DNA from: an uncultured SAR116 cluster alpha proteobacterium
GTDB lineage: Bacteria > Pseudomonadota > Alphaproteobacteria > Puniceispirillales > Puniceispirillaceae
Direction: 5' to 3'
DNA: 64,000 nt
NCBI GenBank assembly: GCA_902632595.1
Contig: CACPDC010000002.1
Coordinates: 62,001-126,000 of the forward strand
Positions 8,063-16,986 of this stretch are shown in pieces. The first letter of the stretch is position 1; every line of letters starts with the position of its first letter. The notes under the pieces were generated by a model that searched no databases, was not told where the DNA came from, and worked only from the letters and a program-made list of their open reading frames with translations. The position numbers were made by a program, and so were the translations under genes.

Positions 8063-9490
8063 TCAAATATAGGGATTACTACCTTTCCTAGTTATCATTC
8101 GCAAAGGAACCCCTTTCAATTTAAATTCATTTCTCAACCCGCTGACTAAATATCTAAGGTAGGATTCAGGTAAAGCTTCAGGACGAGACACAAATAGGGT
8201 GAAAGTTGGCGGTCTTGTTTTTATCTGTGTCATGTAGCGAATTCTGAGACGTTTTCCTTGAACTAGAGGTGGTGGGTGAGCTTCTAACATCATTTCTAAC
8301 CATCTGTTTAATTTGCCCGTTGAAACCCTAGTCTGCCAGATGGTTTTTATAAGTTGGACAGACTCAAATAATCTGTCTAACCCCTTCCCATATAAGCCAG
8401 AAACGGGAACCACGGGAACGCCACGGAGCTGCGCAAGAGAAGTTTTAAGCCTATCATTAATTTGTTTTATAGAGGAGGATTTGTCCTCTACGGCATCCCA
8501 CATATTTGCGCCTATAATTAAAGCTCGTCCTTCATCTGCAATATGCCGCGCGATGGTCATATCCTGTTTATGCGGTGTTTGACGAGCATCCAACAGTAAA
8601 ATACAAACCTTTGCAAATTGAATGGCTCTTTGTGCATCCTTCACCATCAACTTTTCTACTTTCTCAAAAATTCTTGCAGAGCGTCTTATACCTGCTGTAT
8701 CAACAATTTCATATTTTTTATTACCAAACACAAACGGTACCATTATGGAATCTCTAGTTATTCCTGCTTCAGGCCCCGTCAATAATCTGTCTTCACTCAA
8801 AAGCGTGTTAATGAGAGTGGACTTTCCCATATTTGGTCTGCCTACTATTGCTATACGAACAACCTCTTCCGGATCATTATCATCCGACAATAATTCTGCA
8901 TTAACATTACCATCTTCTTGCAATAATATATTGTTTGATATAACAGGTGCTTCTCCTTGGTCTCTATCACCAAAAAGCTCGTCTTTTCTCCCCAAATCAG
9001 TCGCAAGTTCGAGGATAGATTCGTATAAATCTATTAGGCCTTCGCCATGTTCAGCAGAAATGGGAACAGGTGCCCCTAGGCCCAATTTCCAGGATTCCCC
9101 TAAAGCCTCTTGACCTTTTTTACCCTCACATTTATTCCCAACTAGTATTACTGGTGCGCCTGATTTTCTAAGTTGGCTAGCAAAGTAAATATCATCAGGC
9201 AAAATCCCAATTCTTGCATCGATTAACATCAGAGAAATATCTGCTTCATCAATTGCTATCTGTGACTGCCGTCGCATTTTATCTTGCAACGTACCTATTT
9301 TCGCTTTTTCAAAACCAGCCGTATCAATTAACCTAAATTTCATTGAAGCAAGTGTTGCTTCACCATCACGTCGGTCACGCGTAATGCCAGGTTCATCACT
9401 TACAATTGCATGCTTAGTTTTCGTCAATCTGTTGAAGAGAGTTGATTTTCCAACATTGGGCCTGCCAACAATTGCAACGGTAAATAACAT
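8063..9490 (-). CDS. der: Ribosome-assembly GTPase Der (EngA)
   Basis: 475 residues with two tandem GTPase domains, each with its own P-loop (GRPNVGKST near residue 9 and GRPNMGKST near residue 217), G3 (DTAG in both) and G4 (NKCE; a variant N-M-W-D in domain 2), followed by the C-terminal KH-like domain (K-T-R-P-P-T-F and L-R-Y-L-V-S-G-L-R). Der is essential for 50S subunit maturation. Last gene of a minus-strand operon, only 3 bases after bamB. Confidence 0.97.
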   Translation of the reverse strand: MLFTVAIVGRPNVGKSTLFNRLTKTKHAIVSDEPGITRDRRDGEATLASMKFRLIDTAGFEKAKIGTLQDKMRRQSQIAIDEADISLMLIDARIGILPDDIYFASQLRKSGAPVILVGNKCEGKKGQEALGESWKLGLGAPVPISAEHGEGLIDLYESILELATDLGRKDELFGDRDQGEAPVISNNILLQEDGNVNAELLSDDNDPEEVVRIAIVGRPNMGKSTLINTLLSEDRLLTGPEAGITRDSIMVPFVFGNKKYEIVDTAGIRRSARIFEKVEKLMVKDAQRAIQFAKVCILLLDARQTPHKQDMTIARHIADEGRALIIGANMWDAVEDKSSSIKQINDRLKTSLAQLRGVPVVPVSGLYGKGLDRLFESVQLIKTIWQTRVSTGKLNRWLEMMLEAHPPPLVQGKRLRIRYMTQIKTRPPTFTLFVSRPEALPESYLRYLVSGLRNEFKLKGVPLRMITRKGSNPYI

Positions 9491-9493
9491 AAT

Positions 9494-10810
9494 TTATTTA
9501 AACACTTGAATAGTTCCGTCGCGTGATAATGCGACAAGATGTTGGTCGCCGATTTGAAGCGGTGTAGTAATTTTTGATGTGATTTTCGTTTTAGAAATAA
9601 GTTTTCCAGAATGCGCTTCAAATTTAAATAGTTCGCCCGTGCTGCGGACTATCAAAACCTCAGCATTAGCGACAAGTGGTCCGAGATATCGCGGTAAATC
9701 TTGTGTTGCGGCAACTCCTTCTGGAATCGCTCCTGGTAGTTCAGTAACCCAACGAACTGCGCCATCTTTCTTTCTTATTGATATAAGTCGACCATCAATA
9801 GTGACCACAAACAAATTCAATCCAGCGATCCAGGGCATTTCGATTCCGCTAATTGGTTTTGCCCATATCTCAAATCCTGTTTTAACGTCAAAGGCACTCA
9901 TTCGACCAGATTGGCTGACAAAATAAGTATTTTTTTTATCTGTCGCAGCAAAAGCTCGGATATCACCCAAACGTTCCAGGGGTGTTCTTGGATTAAAACT
10001 TGCAAGAGAGTCAGCCCAAATTAACGTGCCAGATAATAGATCATAAATCGCTATCTCGCCAGCCTGTCCGCTGACAATAATTGTTTGCTCCATTACAGCT
10101 GGAGATGAGGCCCCATAAACTACCGTATCAACCGGAAAGCCTGCTCGCTGCCATATCAACGTTCCGTCTGAGAGTGTAAATACATAAACCCTTCCATCCA
10201 AATCGGTCACCACTACATTATTTAATTCGCTCAGTGTTGGCCCACCTCTCAGGTTATCCTCTACAGCCTTATGCCACAAAACATCACCAGTATTTGCATT
10301 AAATGCATATAGATTATTTCTACCAGAATGGGCAACGATTATATTATCACGAAAGGCAACACCGCCAATAATACCGGGAATATGCTCATCTTCTTTTGGA
10401 TCTAACCTAAAAGACCACACTAATTCACCAGTATCCAAATCAAAAGCACGAAGCTGGCTAAGCCCATCTATTGCAAAAACCTTACCGCCGGCAATAATTG
10501 GCTGAGGGAGATCAATTGTTTTGTCTTTTACACCTTTGGTGCGAGTGGACCAACTTAATTTTAAGGGGAATGATAACGATAAGTTACCGCCTGAATGTCT
10601 CTCATTTCCACCAGCATGCGTTGCGTTTGTTTTTAAAATCTTGTTCAAACTCGTATCTATTTCGCTTGCCGCTAGTTTATCTATCGAGATATCACTAAAA
10701 ATGGGTAAAACCGCCTGACGTTCCCCTGGTAATACAATGCTATTATTAGAACAGGAAATTAATATCGAAGCAGATAAAATCATGAGAATCAAATGAGAGA
10801 AATGTCGCAT
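9494..10810 (-). CDS. bamB: Outer-membrane assembly lipoprotein BamB (PQQ-like beta-propeller)
   Basis: 438 residues. The N-terminus is a lipoprotein signal with lipobox L-I-S-C (Cys near residue 20). The body contains repeated WD/PQQ-type blades with the recurrent A-x-x-x-x-T-G-x-x-x-W pattern (for example D-L-D-T-G-E-L-V-W-S and A-N-T-G-D-V-L-W-H). BamB is a periplasmic scaffold of the BAM complex that inserts outer-membrane beta-barrel proteins. Gene order yfgM-like, bamB, der is widely conserved in Proteobacteria and supports the call. Confidence 0.93.
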   Translation of the reverse strand: MRHFSHLILMILSASILISCSNNSIVLPGERQAVLPIFSDISIDKLAASEIDTSLNKILKTNATHAGGNERHSGGNLSLSFPLKLSWSTRTKGVKDKTIDLPQPIIAGGKVFAIDGLSQLRAFDLDTGELVWSFRLDPKEDEHIPGIIGGVAFRDNIIVAHSGRNNLYAFNANTGDVLWHKAVEDNLRGGPTLSELNNVVVTDLDGRVYVFTLSDGTLIWQRAGFPVDTVVYGASSPAVMEQTIIVSGQAGEIAIYDLLSGTLIWADSLASFNPRTPLERLGDIRAFAATDKKNTYFVSQSGRMSAFDVKTGFEIWAKPISGIEMPWIAGLNLFVVTIDGRLISIRKKDGAVRWVTELPGAIPEGVAATQDLPRYLGPLVANAEVLIVRSTGELFKFEAHSGKLISKTKITSKITTPLQIGDQHLVALSRDGTIQVFK

Positions 10811-10818
10811 CGGTCTGA

Positions 10819-11484
10819 TTACTCTGATTTTGTTGGCAATACGTCATGATAGTTAGCTTGAAGTATCAATAAAAATTGTGAAATTCGTTGTCTGAGAGAG
10901 GGTGAAATGTCCGTCAGTTTCGAAGCCTGCTTGAGTAGAGACATAGCTTTTTCCGGATCACCAAGTTCTAAATGTAAGCCAGCACTTATCTCTAATGCTA
11001 AGCCTTGAAGTGGTCCAGCAAATGCGGAGAGAGAAGATATTCTGTCAATAAGTTCACTCTTGTTTGCTGTTGTAGGTGCATTCATCACTGAGAGTAATAA
11101 GGCTGTATCTTGGTAAAATGGGTCATTACCGGCCTCTCTACTTATTGAAAGATAGGATTGCTCGGCATCTATTTCGTTCTTTTTCTTCGCTTGCAATGCT
11201 GCCATCCTAAACTTGGCAAGCATTTTATATCCTTCAGGTAATTGTGGGGTTATTGACATTAATTCATCAAAAGAATTATCGGCTGAAACTGCATTAAAAA
11301 AAGCATCTCCTGCCGCTTGCATTCTCGAATCCCTCCAGTAATCATATCCTTGATTACCAGCTACTACAACAATAATCAGAATGGCAATCCCTATAACAAT
11401 GTTACCGTAGCGATTCCACAACATTTTCATCTTATCGCGGCGTAAGTCTTCTTCAATCTCATCAAAAATATCAGCCATAAACAA
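10819..11484 (-). CDS. YfgM-like membrane-anchored TPR protein
   Basis: 221 residues: a cytoplasmic acidic start D-I-F-D-E-I-E-E-D-L-R-R-D, one membrane helix (about residues 27-45, I-V-I-G-I-A-I-L-I-I-V-V-V-A-G) and a periplasmic helical TPR-like domain. This is the layout of YfgM/DUF2133 proteins, which act with the Sec translocon and periplasmic chaperones. Directly upstream of bamB (8-base gap). Start: TTG at 11484 has the better-spaced AAGG, while the ATG at 11478 fits family N-termini (M-A-D-I-F); either is possible. Confidence 0.85.
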   Translation of the reverse strand: MFMADIFDEIEEDLRRDKMKMLWNRYGNIVIGIAILIIVVVAGNQGYDYWRDSRMQAAGDAFFNAVSADNSFDELMSITPQLPEGYKMLAKFRMAALQAKKKNEIDAEQSYLSISREAGNDPFYQDTALLLSVMNAPTTANKSELIDRISSLSAFAGPLQGLALEISAGLHLELGDPEKAMSLLKQASKLTDISPSLRQRISQFLLILQANYHDVLPTKSE

Positions 11485-11578
11485 AATTAGCCTTTCATAT
11501 ATTTACACTATAATCGTTAAATTTAGTTGTAATATAGATACCATAACAAAACAATTTATGCATATCACATTATGAGTT

Positions 11579-11971
11579 ATGCTAAAAAAAACACAGGTTT
11601 TCTTGAAGAATTATTTTATATTTATAAACTTTTATCAAATGACAAAATTATCTCATTTACAAAAATCCCAAAAACCATTTTATTTTAGCCGAAAAGAATT
11701 GGCTGTTATCCTATCAACATATTCCACAAAGGTTTCAAACGGAGACTGGCGAGACTATGCTCTTGATAATTCATCGGAAGCAGCATCGTTTTCAATTTAT
11801 AGACATGCACATGAAACCCCCGTTTTAGTCATTGAAAAAAGAAGATTACGAACAGCATCAATGCCTTTATTTTTATTACATGATAGACATAAAATAATTA
11901 GTAAATCCAATTCCCTCGAAAAGGTAATAAATTATCTTAATAATATGCCAAAGCTTGTTTACTCGCGGTAA
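11579..11971 (+). CDS. DUF2794-family protein
   Basis: The core F-x-x-R-K-E-L-A-V-I-L-S-T-Y followed by G-D-W-R-D-Y-A-L-D, F-S-I-Y-R-H-A-H-E-T-P and V-I-E-K-R-R-L matches the alphaproteobacterial DUF2794 family, whose function is unknown. Family members are about 110 residues, so the ATG at 11639 (M-T-K-L-S) may be the real start and the first 20 residues spurious. Divergent from the yfgM-like operon. Confidence 0.8.
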   Translation: MLKKTQVFLKNYFIFINFYQMTKLSHLQKSQKPFYFSRKELAVILSTYSTKVSNGDWRDYALDNSSEAASFSIYRHAHETPVLVIEKRRLRTASMPLFLLHDRHKIISKSNSLEKVINYLNNMPKLVYSR

Positions 11972-12082
11972 TTTGTGTCCTCTCCTTTAACCACATAACT
12001 TCAAATTTAAATTTAACAACACATTAAAATTTATCACTTATAATTATTTCTGTTGATATTATCTTTAACATTTACTAAATTA

Positions 12083-12097
12083 GAACAAAACAAGAAC
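12083..12097. promoter_or_regulatory. LexA-like SOS box (GAAC-N7-GAAC)
   Basis: The sequence GAAC AAAACAA GAAC fits the alphaproteobacterial LexA operator, which is a direct repeat GTTC-N7-GTTC (GAAC-N7-GAAC on the other strand). It lies 99 bases before the ATG of the 79-residue CxxC protein at 12196 and 112 bases after the DUF2794 gene. One match in 64 kb of AT-rich DNA could be chance. Confidence 0.45.
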
Positions 12098-12195
12098 AAA
12101 TTAAATTTTTATTAAGGTCATTTACTAAGTTCAAAATTCAGGAAATGATTTTTTTTACAACCAAACCCAACGTATAATTCTGCACAAATAATAAA

Positions 12196-12435
12196 ATGAC
12201 GGTAACATTAAATGATTTATTAGCCGAAAATTTAAATATTTTTTGCTGGTGTAACAAATGCAGTCATAACAAAGTGATTAAAACAGAACAAATCATTAAA
12301 AAATTAGGACCTAACTACCCTGTTCCGTTAGTTGGACGTCATTTAAAATGCAAAAAATGTAATAATACTCGAGATATAACAACACGACCTAATTGGCCCA
12401 CTCATGGTGGACAAATCACACGCCATACAACTTGA
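12196..12435 (+). CDS. Small Cys-rich (zinc-ribbon-like) protein
   Basis: 79 residues. Two CxxC pairs, C-W-C-N-K-C near residues 18-23 and C-K-K-C near residues 55-58, with H-L-K preceding the second, suggest a zinc ribbon. The pattern F-C-W-C-N-K-C-S-H-N and L-G-P-N-Y-P-V-P-x-V-G resembles a small conserved but uncharacterised alphaproteobacterial protein. Nucleic-acid binding is possible. A LexA-like box lies upstream, so it may be damage-inducible. No clear Shine-Dalgarno site. Confidence 0.72.
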   Translation: MTVTLNDLLAENLNIFCWCNKCSHNKVIKTEQIIKKLGPNYPVPLVGRHLKCKKCNNTRDITTRPNWPTHGGQITRHTT

Positions 12436-12550
12436 TTTAAAAATAATCTTTGTTTCAGAATTATTTCAGTTACTGGACATTGGTAAGTAAATCATTCATA
12501 TTGCGGACTAACGGACAAATCTTCATATTCTTTTAAAAAAGAGGGAAATT

Positions 12551-12760
12551 GTGAACTCTGACGAAATTCTAAAAATTGAGGCTTTTTTAAAGGCAAAATT
12601 CTCTAAGGCTAATATCAAATTAAAACCAAGAGTTGAGACGAAGGATTCTGTCGAAATTATCATTGATGACGAAACTCTTGGCATTATTTTCAAAGATGAC
12701 GAGGATGGGGATGTTTGTTATCATTTCCAAATGACTATATTAAGCGAAGATATTAATTAG
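12551..12760 (+). CDS. DUF3126-family protein
   Basis: 69 residues; E-I-L-K-I-E-A-F-L-K-A-K-F, then V-E-I-I-I-D-D-E-T-L-G-I-I-F-K-D-D-E-D-G-D and the ending F-Q-M-T-I-L match DUF3126, a short alphaproteobacterial family of unknown function. GTG start with GAGGG 5 bases upstream. Confidence 0.85.
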   Translation: MNSDEILKIEAFLKAKFSKANIKLKPRVETKDSVEIIIDDETLGIIFKDDEDGDVCYHFQMTILSEDIN

Positions 12761-12796
12761 CGCATGCAATAAGTAATTTAACGCTTTTTCACCTAG

Positions 12797-13570
12797 TCAT
12801 TTATCCGTAAAATTTGCCTCTCTTTTTTCAACAAAAGCCAACATACCCTCTTTTTGATCGATGGTTGAGAACATAGCGTGAAATAATCTGCGCTCAAAGC
12901 GAATTCCCTCAGATAGACTCGTTTCATAAGACCTATTGATTGACTCTTTTAACATTTGAACGGCAGGTTTCGAGAAACTCGCTATTTTCTTAGCAGTGTT
13001 TTTGGCCTCCTCCATCAAAATTTCATTTGAAACTATTCTAGCCACCAAACCAGCTTTCTCAGCTTCTTCCGCATCCATCAATCTTCCTGTTAAACACATT
13101 TCCATAGCTTTTGACTTACCAATAATCCGTGTCAAGCGTTGACTCCCACCTATGCCAGGCATAATTCCTAATGATATTTCTGGCTGACCAAATACGGCTG
13201 TCTTGGAAGCAATTATAATATCACACATTAACGCTATCTCGCACCCTCCACCCAGTGCGTATCCTGAAACGGCTGCAATAATAGGCTTACGAATTTGGCT
13301 AATCTGGTCCCATTCAGCGAACCAATTTAACTGATACATCTCTGCAAACGAGTGCTCACGCATTTCTTTGATATCTGCCCCAGCTGCGAATGCTTTTTCA
13401 GAACCAGTAATTATCATGCATCCTATATTATCATTTTTATCTGCCTCTTGAAGTGCATAGATCGTCTCTTCAGCTATTTTACTGTTCAACGCATTTAGCA
13501 TTTTTGGACGATTGATTGTAACAATCATTATATTTTCATTAATTTCCATAACTATCGTTTCAAACTTCAT
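12797..13570 (-). CDS. Enoyl-CoA hydratase/isomerase
   Basis: 257 residues of the crotonase superfamily. Contains N-R-P-K-M-L-N-A-L-N near residue 20, A-F-A-A-G-A-D-I-K-E-M (oxyanion-hole segment, near residue 60), G-Y-A-L-G-G-G-C-E (second oxyanion-hole Gly, then a Glu) and F-G-Q-P-E-I-S-L-G-I-M-P-G with the second catalytic Glu. Both glutamates of the true hydratase are present, so hydration of trans-2-enoyl-CoA to 3-hydroxyacyl-CoA in beta-oxidation is likely. Single gene on the minus strand. Confidence 0.93.
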   Translation of the reverse strand: MKFETIVMEINENIMIVTINRPKMLNALNSKIAEETIYALQEADKNDNIGCMIITGSEKAFAAGADIKEMREHSFAEMYQLNWFAEWDQISQIRKPIIAAVSGYALGGGCEIALMCDIIIASKTAVFGQPEISLGIMPGIGGSQRLTRIIGKSKAMEMCLTGRLMDAEEAEKAGLVARIVSNEILMEEAKNTAKKIASFSKPAVQMLKESINRSYETSLSEGIRFERRLFHAMFSTIDQKEGMLAFVEKREANFTDK

Positions 13571-13842
13571 TTTTCTCTATTTCCCTATTTTTTGATAATG
13601 TTAGGCATGCTCAATCCAAAGTAAAATTTAAATATCATAAGAAAAAGAGAGGATTTAGCAAATTAAATTGTTCAATTGAAGTGTCTATGATTTTATCCTT
13701 AAATTTTTAAGAATGCCTTCAGTTTTCAAGTTCTATACTATGCACTTAGAAATTTGTTTTTTTCTTTATTTATTGTCACGTAATAAATAATGGTGTTTAA
13801 CGATTTCATTAATGTTTTCCATTTAACCTTTTGGAGTTAACA

Positions 13843-14145
13843 ATGACAGCATATTGGCTTGCCCGCGCAAAAATAAATGAACCAATTTCGTACAAAAGAT
13901 ATACTGACCAAGTCCCTGGAATAATTAAGGCTCATGGCGGAAAGGTGTTGGGTCGAGGAGGAAAATTCAAAATACTGGAGGGTCCTACTAATTTCGAACG
14001 ATTTGTTGTAATAGAATTTCCGTCTCTTGAAGCAGCAGAGAAATGTTGGGCCTCTGATGAATACCAAAATGCTGCTAAACACCGAAAAAATGGGGTTGGT
14101 GAGAATGAACTAGTGATTTTAGAATCTGGTGAATTCACTAAATAA
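13843..14145 (+). CDS. DUF1330-family ABM-fold protein
   Basis: 100 residues from the ATG at 13843, chosen because GGAG sits 6 bases upstream. The pattern A-Y-W-L-A-R-A-K-I, a Y-x-x-Y-T-x-x-V-P helix, H-G-G-K-V-L-x-R-G-G, then F-E-R-F-V-V-I-E-F-P-S-L-E-A-A-E-K-C-W and S-D-E-Y-Q is diagnostic of DUF1330, a ferredoxin-like dimer of unknown activity. Convergent with the dehydrogenase at 14175. Confidence 0.9.
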   Translation: MTAYWLARAKINEPISYKRYTDQVPGIIKAHGGKVLGRGGKFKILEGPTNFERFVVIEFPSLEAAEKCWASDEYQNAAKHRKNGVGENELVILESGEFTK

Positions 14146-14174
14146 CAATATAATTTTAAAAGTATTCAGTTTAA

Positions 14175-15299
14175 CTAGTAGCTATTGGTTACAACGACTT
14201 TTATAGCATCATCCACTCTATCTCTTGCATAACGAATTGCCTCAGGTAGCTCATTCATATCAAAAGTATGGGTATGCACAAGACCCGGATCGAATCTATT
14301 CTCTGCCATAAAAGCCATAGCGCGGTGAGTGGCTGACTTACCCTCACCACGTATTCCATATAAATATATATTATTCACTGCCAGATAACCTATGTCAAAA
14401 TTTACTGGGTTTTTGGGAAAAGCCGCCAAACATACTTTTCCGCCTCTATTTGCCATGTGAACAGATTGATTAACCGTCTCCTCAGAGCCAGCACAATCAA
14501 TAATATAGTCAGCACCTTTTCCTGTAATTTCTCTTACTTTCTTCTCAATATCCACCTCTTTTGCGTTCAGGATATAATCAGCACCAAGCTCTTGTCCAAT
14601 TTTAAGCCTATTTTTTCGCGTGCCAATTAAAATTACTGGAGACGCTCCAAGGGACTTGGCTACAGCCACAGCAAGCAACCCAATAGGACCAGGACCAATC
14701 ACAACTACGCTTTCACCTGCTACTAAGCCCCCTAACTCGGTTAGTCCGTACATAGAGGTACCAGCTGTAACCACTAGAGTAGCTACTTCATCACTCATAT
14801 TGCGAGGGACCCTGATAATCGTATTAATGTTATTAACAGCATATTGGCAAAATCCGCCTTGAGAAGTGAATCCGTTCGCACGATGTCCTTTGTTCACACT
14901 CCCATAGTTAAGTCCATAGTTGTGACAAGATGTATACATTCCTGACCGGCATCTTTTACATTGACCACAACCGGCATGAATTTCCACTGTAACCCTCTCA
15001 CCAATCTCAAATTCGTCTACACCGGGCCCCAGGGCAGCAATTGTACCCATATATTCATGACCGGGGGTAAAATTTTTATTAAAGGGCGTACCTCCCTCTA
15101 TTAAAGCGGGTGTGCCATATTTCATCACTTCAAGGTCTGTTGCACAAATTGCGATAGCATCTATGCGGACCAGCACCTCTGCCTTCCCGGGTTTCGGAAC
15201 AGGTTTTGAAATTTGAACTAATTCTTCAGGATTTTTGAGAACCCAAGCATTCATATTTTCTGGCACTGGCATTTTAGTTGAATATATTATCCCAGACAT
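14175..15299 (-). CDS. Zinc-dependent medium-chain dehydrogenase (sorbitol/threonine dehydrogenase-like)
   Basis: 374 residues. Catalytic-zinc region I-A-I-C-A-T-D-L-E and G-H-E-Y-M-G; structural-zinc cysteines in C-G-Q-C-K-R-C-R-S-G-M-Y-T-S-C; Rossmann motif V-V-I-G-P-G-P-I-G-L-L-A. NAD(P)-linked oxidation of a polyol, threonine-like or sugar-acid substrate is likely. Last gene of a minus-strand operon with a cupin and a DapA-family aldolase, which suggests a short catabolic route. Confidence 0.9.
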   Translation of the reverse strand: MSGIIYSTKMPVPENMNAWVLKNPEELVQISKPVPKPGKAEVLVRIDAIAICATDLEVMKYGTPALIEGGTPFNKNFTPGHEYMGTIAALGPGVDEFEIGERVTVEIHAGCGQCKRCRSGMYTSCHNYGLNYGSVNKGHRANGFTSQGGFCQYAVNNINTIIRVPRNMSDEVATLVVTAGTSMYGLTELGGLVAGESVVVIGPGPIGLLAVAVAKSLGASPVILIGTRKNRLKIGQELGADYILNAKEVDIEKKVREITGKGADYIIDCAGSEETVNQSVHMANRGGKVCLAAFPKNPVNFDIGYLAVNNIYLYGIRGEGKSATHRAMAFMAENRFDPGLVHTHTFDMNELPEAIRYARDRVDDAIKVVVTNSY

Positions 15300-15336
15300 A
15301 AATCTTTCCTGTTTTCGCGTTTTTTATCAAAACGGG

Positions 15337-15810
15337 TTAAGCATCAGGCTCTTTCAAACGGTAGCTATCTGGTATATCTAAAGGCCTGTTTTCGCCATCA
15401 ATGAATTCCACGGTCGTGAATAATAATTCAGAATCACCAATATTTTCCACAGAATGAAGCATGTACTCATCCTTACCATAGTAAAAGTGCCTAGTTTCAC
15501 CTGCAAAATGGTTAACTTCTTTAATTTGTCCAGAAGAAAAATAATTTCTAGCACGCCCATCATTATGAGAACTCCAAAAATATGGATTGACATGTCTGTG
15601 GAAAGGACATCGGTACCCAGGCGGTAGCCTTAAATGCCATACACGAACCATAGGTGTTTCGGAAACTAATATAGACCCAACACATCCGTTATCATAACTT
15701 TGTCTCATCTCGTCAATAAGATCTTCAGGCCAGTCTTTAAAATCATTTAAATTTTGAGAAGTCTCAATATGATCACTTTTTCTATTCAATTTTTCTGAAT
15801 GTCCATCCAT
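15337..15810 (-). CDS. Cupin-domain protein
   Basis: 157 residues with a conserved beta-barrel core: L-R-L-P-P-G-Y-R-C-P-F-H-R-H-V-N-P-Y-F-W carries the HxH metal pair near residues 72-74, and D-E-Y-M-L-H-S-V-E-N-I-G-D supplies the later His near residue 118. Could be a metal-dependent isomerase or dioxygenase or only a binding protein. It lies between the DapA-family and dehydrogenase genes with 15- and 37-base gaps, so it probably acts in the same pathway. Confidence 0.8.
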   Translation of the reverse strand: MDGHSEKLNRKSDHIETSQNLNDFKDWPEDLIDEMRQSYDNGCVGSILVSETPMVRVWHLRLPPGYRCPFHRHVNPYFWSSHNDGRARNYFSSGQIKEVNHFAGETRHFYYGKDEYMLHSVENIGDSELLFTTVEFIDGENRPLDIPDSYRLKEPDA

Positions 15811-15825
15811 TATTATCTTCTCCTC

Positions 15826-16740
15826 TTAAGCAAATATTTTTGACAATCCAGAGAAAAGCCGTTGCTTATCTTCTTTTTTTAGTTCTCGAAGTGGCGGTGC
15901 TAATCGCTCCCAAGATTCATCACCAGATCGTTTAGCTTCTGCTGCCTTCATTGCCGCCATCAGATTGAATGCGCCGATAAAATTACGTGCTTCAATAACA
16001 TTTTTAAACTCTTTGCTTTCTGGGCCTCCGGGTGCATTAATTGCGGCCTGCACCAACCCAGCAAAAATATTTGTAGATCCTGAAATAATTCCAGCACACC
16101 CAGCTTCTATACCTTTAAAATAGAAGGCCTCAGAGGATGGATAAATATCAAAGTCGTTCTCTATTCCACCTGTAGCTGATGCGAAAGCCGCAGATTGTAA
16201 AAAATCTCCAGAAGAGTCTTTTAAGCCAGCGATGATTTGTCCAAATTTATTTTTCAAACGGACCACTAAATCAACCGAAATGGGAACTTGAGAAACTTGA
16301 GGAAAATGATATAAGTAAATTCGCAAATTTTCTGATTTAATACTCTCTATCATAAATGAAAAATAGTCATACAATCCATCGTCACTTACAGATTTATAGT
16401 AAAATGGCGGCAATACAAGTTGGTTTACATACCCATACTCTAAGGCTGCTTTAGATATCCGAGTTGCATCTTGCGTTGAAGGATGACCTGTTCCAATTAT
16501 CACCCTATCTGTAGGTATTCCTCCATCTGATAACAATTTTGGAAGAGACAACCTATCGCTGATAGAAATAGACGACCCTTCACCAGTTGTACCTACTGGC
16601 GCGACACCGTCGCATCCACCATCATTCAATAGGTACCTACAATAATCGATTAATTTTGAATGGTCCACACGATAATCTTTTGTAAATGGAGATACAGCTG
16701 CTGCGTAAATGCCTCGTTTTGCTTTTGCCATAACTTTCAC
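15826..16740 (-). CDS. DapA-family Schiff-base aldolase/lyase
   Basis: About 301 residues. Motifs: P-V-G-T-T-G-E-G (phosphate/carboxylate loop, near residue 48), Y-H-F-P (catalytic Tyr, near residue 144) and I-A-G-L-K-D-S-S-G-D with the Schiff-base Lys near residue 174. Family members include dihydrodipicolinate synthase and many sugar-acid lyases. Operon context with a cupin and a polyol-type dehydrogenase favours a catabolic keto-acid lyase over lysine synthesis. The in-frame ATG at 16731 is an equally good start. Confidence 0.88.
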   Translation of the reverse strand: MKVMAKAKRGIYAAAVSPFTKDYRVDHSKLIDYCRYLLNDGGCDGVAPVGTTGEGSSISISDRLSLPKLLSDGGIPTDRVIIGTGHPSTQDATRISKAALEYGYVNQLVLPPFYYKSVSDDGLYDYFSFMIESIKSENLRIYLYHFPQVSQVPISVDLVVRLKNKFGQIIAGLKDSSGDFLQSAAFASATGGIENDFDIYPSSEAFYFKGIEAGCAGIISGSTNIFAGLVQAAINAPGGPESKEFKNVIEARNFIGAFNLMAAMKAAEAKRSGDESWERLAPPLRELKKEDKQRLFSGLSKIFA

Positions 16741-16986
16741 TTTCTAGAAAATTTGCACAATCATTTCAAAATTAGTTATTTTTCATTACTTCGGATATAC
16801 ATCCATAAATAATTTCAAAAACTATGAAATCACGTCGATTTTGTTTTCAAATAATTTTCATCAAATCATACACATCAGACCTCAAAATGCCAAGATTATA
16901 TATTTTTTCTGTAGATAAGAGAATTCTTAATGCTAATGTGATAATGAAAACCTTAGTAATATGTATACCTAAAAAGAGAAAATTTA

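Noticed and set aside
8622-9113. 163-residue plus-strand ORF opposite der
   Set aside because: Lies fully inside the der coding sequence on the other strand, has no family features and no ribosome-binding site; a shadow.
16824-16986. N-terminal extension of the MptE-like protein
   Set aside because: AT-rich, not family-like; the conserved N-terminus begins at 16987.
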